NCBI GenBank assembly: GCA_025464795.1
Contig: JAODNB010000263.1
Coordinates: 1-14,055 of the forward strand
DNA length: 14,055 nucleotides
Direction: 5' to 3'
DNA from: Frankiales bacterium
GTDB lineage: Bacteria; Actinomycetota; Actinomycetes; Mycobacteriales; SCTD01
Under the pieces are notes generated by a model that saw only the letters and a list, made by a program, of their open reading frames with translations, was not told where the DNA came from and made no database searches. Shown here one piece after another: positions 7,093 through 12,808 of the stretch (the first letter of the stretch is position 1; every line of letters begins with the position of its first letter). A program made the position numbers and the translations under genes.

Positions 7093-7391
7093 GTGTTGCG
7101 CTTCGCGCTGCCGGGGTAGCCGAAGAACTTCTCGAAGTTCTGGTCGGTGATCGGCTGACGGGCGTTGCGACGAGCGGCGTCACGGAGCAGCTCGAGGCGG
7201 TGTGCCGACTTCGCGCGGTCCTGCGCGACGTCCTCCCCTGCTTCCAGCCGGGCGTCCCACTCCTCCAGGCGCGACCTCTCGGCGGCGACCTCCTCGGTGA
7301 TGCGGGCACCGGCCTCGCCGTAGGTGAGGAGGTCGTAGTCGTCCTCGTCCTCGCGGGCGAGCACGATGTCTTCGGGTTCCTTCTCAGCCAT
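7089..7391 (-). CDS. Uncharacterised 100-residue charged protein, first gene of a ligase operon
   Basis: I do not recognise a characterised family. The N-terminus is acidic (EKEPEDIVLAREDEDDYD, residues 3-20). The centre (about 21-75) is rich in Glu, Arg, Ala and Leu with the look of one or two amphipathic helices (ARITEEVAAERSRLEEW, KSAHRLELLRDAARRN). The C-terminus holds an aromatic segment, PITDQNFEKFFGYPGS (80-95), before a basic end. There is no signal peptide or membrane segment and no cysteine. Translation begins at an ATG with GGAG two nucleotides upstream, closer than usual, and AAAGG further back. The stop overlaps the GTG of the ligase by 4 bp, so a role tied to that enzyme, such as a partner or stabilising subunit, is plausible but unproven. 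Coding is supported by the exact overlap and by protein-like composition. Confidence 0.75.
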   Translation of the reverse strand: MAEKEPEDIVLAREDEDDYDLLTYGEAGARITEEVAAERSRLEEWDARLEAGEDVAQDRAKSAHRLELLRDAARRNARQPITDQNFEKFFGYPGSAKRNT

Positions 7392-7566
7392 GGCTCCAGC
7401 CTTTCACGTCATCGGTCCCTCGGGGCGGGCAACGACCTCGTCTCGACGGGCGAGGCAGGCGACGAGCTGCTCGGGATTTTCGTCGGCGACCTGTGTAATC
7501 CGTTAGACAAGGTATACAGTCCGAGAAGAGCGACCCCAGAGACCTGTGTCACAGAAGGAGGCCCTC
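7392..7566. promoter_or_regulatory. Divergent promoter region upstream of the amidohydrolase and small-protein/ligase operon
   Basis: The largest gene-free gap in the window. The half nearest the amidohydrolase is the more AT-rich and contains GGTATACAGT (7511-7520), 46 nt before the chosen GTG, with TATACA or TACAGT as -10 candidates; no convincing -35 was found. TTAGAC lies at 7503-7508. A 9-bp direct repeat GACCTGTGT occurs at 7488-7496 and 7541-7549 on either side of this element and could be paired regulator half-sites. A strong Shine-Dalgarno, AAGGAGG at 7555-7561, precedes the GTG at 7567. No promoter was recognised toward the small-protein gene. Confidence 0.45.
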
Positions 7567-8739
7567 GTGCCGCTGCAGGATCACCACCAGATCGTGTCCG
7601 TGGACGATCACCTCATCGAGCACCCGCGGGTGTTCCAGGACCGGCTCCCCGAGAAGCTCAAGGAAGCCGGCCCCAAGATCCTCGAGCAGGACGGCAAGCA
7701 CGTCTGGTCGTATGCCGGGCAGATCTACCCGACCATCGGGCTCAACGCGGTGGCGGGCAAGGAGCCGAAGGACTTCGGCATGGACCCGGTCCGCTACGAG
7801 GACATGATCCCGGGCTGCTACGACCCCGTCGAGCGCGTCAAGGACATGGACGTCGACGGCGTGCAGGCAGCCCTGTGCTTCCCGTCCTTCCCCGGGTTCG
7901 CCGGCGGCATCTTCCAGCGCGCCCAGGACAAGGAGCTGGCCCTGGCATGTGTGAAGGCCTGGAACGACTACAGCATCGACGAGTGGTGCGGCTCCGCTCC
8001 CGACCGCCTGATCCCGCTGGCGCTGCTGCCCACCTGGGACATCGACCTGTGCGTCAAGGAGGCCGAGCGCGTCGCCGCAAAGGGCGCCAAGTCGGTCACC
8101 TTCCCGGACTCCCCGGTCCCGCTGGGCCTGCCGTCGTTCCACAACGACTACTGGTACCCGCTCTGGGACGTCTGCGGTGAGGCCGGAATGCCGATCTCGC
8201 TGCACTTCGGCTCCAGCTCCTACGTGCCGGGCTTCTCGTTCTCCGGCATGAAGGCCGTGCCCGGCGAGATGGTCATGCCGGATGCGCCGTTCACGGTCGC
8301 GATCGCCTCGTTCGCGACGAACCTGATGTGGACCACGCTGGACCTGCTCTACAGCCGCACCTGCCAGAAGAACCCGAAGATCCAGTTCTCCTTGGCCGAA
8401 GGCGGAATCGGGTGGATCCCCTACATCCTGGAGCGCGCCGACCAGACGTGGGAGAAGCACAAGTGGTACATCGACATCGACTTCGACACGCGTCCGTCTG
8501 ACCTGTTCCGCAAGCACTTCTGGGGCTGCTTCATCGAGGACTCCTTCGGTGTCGCGAACCGGCACGCGATCGGCGTCGACCGGATCTGCATGGAGATCGA
8601 CTACCCGCACTCCGACTCGGTGTGGCCGAACAGCCGCAAGATCGCCGCGGCGCAGCTGCAGGACGTACCGGACGACGAGGTCCAGAAGATCGTCGAGACG
8701 AACGCCCGAACGATGCTGAACTTCCCGCGTACGAGCTAG
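7567..8739 (+). CDS. Metal-dependent amidohydrolase family protein (Amidohydro_2 type)
   Basis: A 390-residue TIM-barrel protein of the amidohydrolase superfamily, in the branch that includes ACMSD- and LigW-like decarboxylases as well as hydrolases. Likely metal ligands are Asp13 and His15 in SVDDHLIEHP (a DxH in place of the classical HxH), His213 in SLHFGSSS, and Asp345 in EIDYPHSD; Glu278 in LAEGGIGW is a conserved partner. The frame extends to a GTG at 7546, but AAGGAGG at 7555-7561 is placed exactly for the GTG at 7567, and relatives begin with a similar LQDHxxIxSVDDH start, so 7567 is preferred. The gene diverges from the small-protein/ligase pair and ends at a strong terminator, so it is monocistronic. 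The substrate is unknown; C-C cleavage, decarboxylation and amide or lactone hydrolysis are all possible in this fold. Confidence 0.9.
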   Translation: MPLQDHHQIVSVDDHLIEHPRVFQDRLPEKLKEAGPKILEQDGKHVWSYAGQIYPTIGLNAVAGKEPKDFGMDPVRYEDMIPGCYDPVERVKDMDVDGVQAALCFPSFPGFAGGIFQRAQDKELALACVKAWNDYSIDEWCGSAPDRLIPLALLPTWDIDLCVKEAERVAAKGAKSVTFPDSPVPLGLPSFHNDYWYPLWDVCGEAGMPISLHFGSSSYVPGFSFSGMKAVPGEMVMPDAPFTVAIASFATNLMWTTLDLLYSRTCQKNPKIQFSLAEGGIGWIPYILERADQTWEKHKWYIDIDFDTRPSDLFRKHFWGCFIEDSFGVANRHAIGVDRICMEIDYPHSDSVWPNSRKIAAAQLQDVPDDEVQKIVETNARTMLNFPRTS

Positions 8740-8750
8740 TACCGCAAGCG

Positions 8751-8795
8751 CACGGAAGAGGGGCGCCGGCCCATGGCCGGCGCCCCTCTTCCGTG
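8751..8795. terminator. Perfect 21-bp stem-loop, bidirectional terminator
   Basis: Arms at 8751-8771 and 8775-8795 are exact reverse complements, 21 bp each, around a 3-nt CAT loop. AAGCG before the left arm and CGCTT after the right could add pairs across a bulge. It begins 11 nt after the amidohydrolase stop and ends 10 nt before the end of the convergent plsB gene, so it fits a shared terminator for both strands. There is no long T-tract, which is common for actinobacterial terminators. Confidence 0.88.
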
Positions 8796-8805
8796 TCCGT
8801 AGCGC

Positions 8806-11172
8806 TTACGAAGGCTGTTCGGGTGCCGCAGCACGAGGCGATGCCGGGGGCACCGTCCCGTCGAGGAGCAGTGCTCTCAACCGCGCGTCGTTGATCTCGT
8901 CGAGGCGGTGGGTCCGCTCGAGCAGCTCCCTGAGCTCCCGGGAGAACCCCTCGCGCTCCGCTGCGACCTGCTGCCCCCCGCGCAGCAGGTTGCGGCTGGA
9001 GGCCAGCTGGACACCGGTGCGGAACAGCAGCGACGACACGGACTCCGAGCTGTGGACCCGCTCCTGGTACAGGTACTGGCGACCCACGTCGAGGCAGCGC
9101 TTCCCCAGCTCCTTCGCGTCGATCACGACAGCGGGCTGGTCACGCAGCACGTCGGCGACGATGCCGTACCCCTCCAGGAAGGAGGCCAGCATGACGCTGG
9201 TGACGAGCATCCGCTGGCCTTCCAGCACCGCCATCGCGCGCCCCTCCTTGACGTCCTGCTCCCACCCGGGGCACTGGAGGTCCAGCTCCTGGCTGATCTG
9301 CGCCCGGAACTCGTCGCGATCCGGGAAGAAGAAGTCGAACTTGAGAAGGTCGCGGAGCAGGTAGGCCTCGGCCCAGAACTGGTCCAGCGCCTCGTCGGCG
9401 GGGGCATCCGCCACCTTCAGCAGGGCGAGCTCGCTGATGGCGGCGTCGAGGAAGAAGTGGATGAGGGAGTTCCGGTAGAACGAGGCCGCGTGGTAGTGGT
9501 CGCGGTCGATCATCCAGACGGGCTCCACGCCGCTGGGGTAGCACGTCACGACGTTGTGCTTGCTCAGGGCGTCGAGGGTCGCGATGATCCCCTCATCGGT
9601 CGCCAGGCTCTTCGCCGATGCGGCCAGCGGCAGCTTCCTTCGCTGGGCGTACTCCATCGGGATGGAGATGGACGCACGCACCTGCGCGAGCGTGAGCGCC
9701 TTGCCCCGGACTCCGAGGAGCACGGTGGTCAGCAGCGCGGAGCCGGTGATGGGGGTGGCGCGGTTCATCCGCCACGCGACCTCGAAGGCGAGCTTGTGCA
9801 GCTCGTTCGGGTCGCGTGGCCCCGAGAGGTCCCCGAGCTGCGCCTTGACCGAGATCGGGTCGGCGAAGCTGATGTAGATCTTGCCGTACCCGCGCTTCTG
9901 GGCCTGGAGCCAGCCGACCATCCAGCTGAGCCCCTCCTTCTGCTTCTTGCCGCCGGTCGCGATGGTGGCGAACTCGCTGACCTCGTGGATCTGGTCGTAG
10001 GCGATGGACACGGGCACCAGCACGACGTCCTGCGCGCGGCCCTGCCGGAGGGCGTCGACGACGTAGGCGAGCAGGCCGAGCTTCGGCGGTTCCATCTTCC
10101 CGGTGCGCGAACGCGTTCCCTCGATGGCCCACTGGAGGTGGAAGCGCTTCTCGACCAGGTAGGCGACGTACTCGCGCAGCACCATCTTGTAGACCTGGTC
10201 GTCGCGGAACTCGCGACGGATGAAGATCACCCCGGCTCGCCGCATGAGCGGACCGAGCGGCCAGAAGGACATGTTGATGCCGCCCAGCAGGTGTGCGCGC
10301 GGCAGGCCGTTCTCCGCGAGCGCGACGGGCAGGACCGTGCCGTCGAGGTGAGAGCGGTGCGACATGAGGATGACGCCGGGGTTGACCGCGAGCGCCTCGC
10401 GCACCTTGTCGACCTGCGACGCGTCGTACTCGATCTGCTCGTCGTAGCCGAGCGGGTAGACCCAGCGACCGAGCTGCGCCTGCATGTCCACCAGCACCCG
10501 CCCCCAGCCGGTGACCAGCTCGTCGAGGACCCCCACGGCCTCCTCGCGGACCTTCGAGACCGGCTGACCGACCTCAGCGGCAACGCGTTCGACCGCAGCC
10601 TGGAAGCGGGCTGAGACCGCGACCTCCTCCTTGACCAGACGGGGGATCTTGTACTGCGGGCCGAGCTTCTTGCTGACGACCCGCTCGAGGGTCAGCGTGG
10701 CGTGGCGGGACACGTAGGGCGCGAGCTTTCCGTCCTCCGGTCCACCGACCCGGTCGGCGAAGCGCTTGCGGATCTCGGTGAGAGTGGCCGACTGCCCGAG
10801 AACCAGCTCGCACAGCCCGGGGTCCCGATGGCTGAGCCACTTCTGGGCCAACGGCCGCGGCCGTCGCCAGTCGCCGGCGAGCAGCGTGCTGATCGGGGAC
10901 AACCGCCCCGGGACCAGCGTCTTGGGCGGCGTCCACACCGCGCCGACGGGGATGACCAGGATGTCTTCGTCGCGGGCGAGCTGGCGTTCGAGGGCCGCCG
11001 TGGCCGCCTCGTCCAAGCGGCCGGCCGGGGGGATGTGCACGACCGCCACCGGCGTGCCGGGTGGCCGCGTCGTCTCGAGCCACTCGTCGAAGGCCCGCAG
11101 CTCCACCGCGCTCATCCGCTCCGTGAGGAGCAGGACGGAGCGGCCGGCAGGGCTCGGCCAGTCGGGGCTCAT
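8806..11172 (-). CDS. plsB: Glycerol-3-phosphate 1-O-acyltransferase, PlsB2-type
   Basis: Catalyses the first acylation of glycerol 3-phosphate from acyl-CoA, giving lysophosphatidate for membrane lipids and triacylglycerol; membrane-associated in the family. The four acyltransferase blocks are present: HRSHLDG (272-278) with the catalytic His-Asp, GGINMSFWPLGPLMRRAG (297-314) leading into FIRREF (317-322), EGTRSRTGK (351-359), and VPVSIAYD (386-393). The length of 788 residues matches mycobacterial PlsB2 (about 790). A long N-terminal region and a helical C-terminal region flank the catalytic domain. The frame stays open to 11271, but that part is antisense-like sequence from inside the ligase gene. 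The ATG at 11172 overlaps the ligase stop (ATGA), so the two genes are translated as a coupled pair. The Ala/Pro-rich tail after about residue 770 is probably disordered. Confidence 0.94.
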   Translation of the reverse strand: MSPDWPSPAGRSVLLLTERMSAVELRAFDEWLETTRPPGTPVAVVHIPPAGRLDEAATAALERQLARDEDILVIPVGAVWTPPKTLVPGRLSPISTLLAGDWRRPRPLAQKWLSHRDPGLCELVLGQSATLTEIRKRFADRVGGPEDGKLAPYVSRHATLTLERVVSKKLGPQYKIPRLVKEEVAVSARFQAAVERVAAEVGQPVSKVREEAVGVLDELVTGWGRVLVDMQAQLGRWVYPLGYDEQIEYDASQVDKVREALAVNPGVILMSHRSHLDGTVLPVALAENGLPRAHLLGGINMSFWPLGPLMRRAGVIFIRREFRDDQVYKMVLREYVAYLVEKRFHLQWAIEGTRSRTGKMEPPKLGLLAYVVDALRQGRAQDVVLVPVSIAYDQIHEVSEFATIATGGKKQKEGLSWMVGWLQAQKRGYGKIYISFADPISVKAQLGDLSGPRDPNELHKLAFEVAWRMNRATPITGSALLTTVLLGVRGKALTLAQVRASISIPMEYAQRRKLPLAASAKSLATDEGIIATLDALSKHNVVTCYPSGVEPVWMIDRDHYHAASFYRNSLIHFFLDAAISELALLKVADAPADEALDQFWAEAYLLRDLLKFDFFFPDRDEFRAQISQELDLQCPGWEQDVKEGRAMAVLEGQRMLVTSVMLASFLEGYGIVADVLRDQPAVVIDAKELGKRCLDVGRQYLYQERVHSSESVSSLLFRTGVQLASSRNLLRGGQQVAAEREGFSRELRELLERTHRLDEINDARLRALLLDGTVPPASPRAAAPEQPS

Positions 11173-12701
11173 CCCACAGCCTGCGAGTACTTCTGCTGGA
11201 GGGGCTTCTTGAACAGCTTCCCCGTGTCGCTGCGGGGCAGCTCCTGCTCGAACGAGATGGAGCGCGGGCACTTGTAGCTCGCCAGCCCCGCGCGGAGGTA
11301 GGTCATCAGCTCCGCCTCCAGCTCGGGTCCCGCGTCGGCCCAGTCGAGCGGCTGCACGACGGCCTTCACCTCTTCACCGAACTCTGCGTTGGGGATGCCG
11401 AAGACGGCCGCGTCCATGACCTTCGGGTGCTCGACGAGCAGGTTCTCGGCCTCCTGCGGGTAGATGTTCACCCCGCCGCTGATGATCATGAAGCTCTTGC
11501 GGTCGGTGAGGTACATGAACCCGTCGGCGTCGACGTACCCGATGTCGCCGACGGTCTTGCGTCCCTGGGCGTCCTGCGCCTGGGCCGTCTTCTCGGGGTC
11601 GTTGTGGTAGCTGAGCGGGATCGGGCTCTCGAACCAGATCTGCCCGATCTCCCCCGCGGGGAGCTCGTTGCCGAGCTCGTCCAGGACGAAGGGGGTGCCC
11701 AGCATGGGGCGACCGACCGAGCCCGGGTGCTCGAGCCAGTCGGGAGCGCTGATGAAGGTCGCGCCTGCCGCCTCGGACGAGGAGTAGAACTCAGAGACGA
11801 TCGGCCCCCACCACTCGATCATGCGGCGCTTGATGTCGACCGGGCAGGGCGCCGCGGCATGGATCACCTGTCGCAGGCTCGAGACGTCGTAGGACAGCCG
11901 CTGGTCCTCGGGGAGCTTGAGCATCCGGACGAACATGGTCGGTACGAACAACGAGTGGGTGACGCTGTGCTTTGCGATGAGCTCGAGCGCCAGAGCGGGG
12001 TCGAACTTCTCCATCACGACGGCGGTGCCGCCCAGCCGGTGCACGGCCATCGACCACATGTTCGGAGCCGTGTGGTAGAGCGGCGCGGGCGAGAGGTAGA
12101 CGCCGCTGCCGTCCTCCGGGAACGCGATCGAGCGGATGAACGGGACCGTGAGGTCGCTCTCCAAGGAGATCGGCAGCAGCCGCTGCGGGCGCTTGATCCC
12201 CTTGGGCACCCCGGTGGTGCCTGAGGAGTACTGGAGCATGTCGCCCTCGAGCTCGTTCTCGACGGCAGTGGTGGGCAGGTCGGCGAGCACCTCGTCGTAC
12301 GCGAGCCAGTCCTCCGGCGGGTTCCCTCCGACGAACAGGCGGCGCTCGAGCGCCGGCGCGTCGACCGCGGCGAGATCCGCGCTGATGCCGGTGCTCGCGA
12401 CCACGACCTTCGCGCCGCAGTCCTTGAGGATGTAGGACACCTCCTCCGCCGTGAGGTGTGAGTTGATCGGCGTCCAGTAGAGCCCGATGCGCCGGATGCC
12501 CCAGCACACCTCGTGGTAGCGGGCGTTGTTGTCCATGAGCACCGCGACCACGTCGCCCGGCTGCAGGCCGGCGTCGCGCAGGTAGTGCGCGAGGCGGTTG
12601 CTTCGCTCGTCGAGCTGCCGGTAGGTGACGACCTCGCCACTGGCGCCCATGATCACCGCAGGGTGGTCCGGAGTGGACGTTGCGAAGGTTCCTGGGTACA
12701 C
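11169..12701 (-). CDS. AMP-forming acyl-CoA synthetase (FadD4-like), coupled to plsB
   Basis: A 510-residue adenylate-forming ligase expected to make acyl-CoA, plausibly the acyl donor for the PlsB2 encoded directly downstream with an ATGA overlap. Motifs: P-loop YSSGTTGVPKG (158-168), APLYHTAP (206-213), EFYSSSEAAG (304-313) in place of the usual YGxTE, VGDIGYVDADGF (384-395), hinge DRKSFMIISGGVNIYP (400-415), and the catalytic lysine K495 in SDTGKLFKK. The frame extends to a GTG at 12707, but AAGGAG lies only two bases from that codon. The next GTG, at 12701, is eight bases from it and gives MYPGTFATSTPDHPAV, the start seen in relatives. The subgroup with a degenerate YGxTE motif includes bile-acid/steroid-type and FadD4-like ligases, so a long or unusual acid is possible; the substrate is not determined. 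Confidence 0.9.
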   Translation of the reverse strand: MYPGTFATSTPDHPAVIMGASGEVVTYRQLDERSNRLAHYLRDAGLQPGDVVAVLMDNNARYHEVCWGIRRIGLYWTPINSHLTAEEVSYILKDCGAKVVVASTGISADLAAVDAPALERRLFVGGNPPEDWLAYDEVLADLPTTAVENELEGDMLQYSSGTTGVPKGIKRPQRLLPISLESDLTVPFIRSIAFPEDGSGVYLSPAPLYHTAPNMWSMAVHRLGGTAVVMEKFDPALALELIAKHSVTHSLFVPTMFVRMLKLPEDQRLSYDVSSLRQVIHAAAPCPVDIKRRMIEWWGPIVSEFYSSSEAAGATFISAPDWLEHPGSVGRPMLGTPFVLDELGNELPAGEIGQIWFESPIPLSYHNDPEKTAQAQDAQGRKTVGDIGYVDADGFMYLTDRKSFMIISGGVNIYPQEAENLLVEHPKVMDAAVFGIPNAEFGEEVKAVVQPLDWADAGPELEAELMTYLRAGLASYKCPRSISFEQELPRSDTGKLFKKPLQQKYSQAVG

Positions 12702-12808
12702 GAGCACTTCTCCTTCGGGCGGTGACCCACGTCATACCGCACGGCCTAGGATAGCGGTAGACAGTTAAATCGTTTAACGTTCTGACACTCCCCTACGCCG
12801 GAGGGCCC
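12702..12808. promoter_or_regulatory. Divergent promoter region between ligase-plsB operon and second WS/DGAT
   Basis: This 107-bp gap is locally AT-rich at 12749-12782. It holds GGTAGACAGT (12756-12765), the counterpart of the element before the amidohydrolase, 43 nt before the WS/DGAT ATG. The palindrome GTTAAA-TCG-TTTAAC (12764-12778) overlaps its last two bases. On the minus strand TATCCT (12754-12749) is a weak -10 candidate for the ligase operon. GGAGGG at 12800-12805 is the ribosome binding site for the WS/DGAT gene, and AAGGAG on the minus strand sets the ligase start at 12701. Confidence 0.5.
12764..12778. promoter_or_regulatory. Perfect 15-bp palindrome, candidate operator
   Basis: GTTAAA at 12764-12769 and TTTAAC at 12773-12778 are exact reverse complements around TCG. 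A 6+3+6 AT-rich palindrome in an otherwise GC-rich sequence, centred in a divergent promoter, is typical of a TetR- or GntR-family operator. It could control both the ligase-plsB operon and the second WS/DGAT. No regulator gene lies in the window, so the binding protein is unknown. Confidence 0.6.

Noticed and set aside
7549..8610. 353-codon minus-strand frame opposite the amidohydrolase
   Set aside because: Composition bias of a shadow frame, and no motif; the plus-strand protein is well supported.
8908..10614. 568-codon plus-strand frame opposite plsB
   Set aside because: Antisense shadow with no recognisable motifs; the minus strand encodes all four acyltransferase blocks.
11173..11271. 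33-codon N-terminal extension of plsB
   Set aside because: It lies inside the ligase C-terminus in another frame, and the ATG at 11172 with its ATGA overlap gives the expected length.
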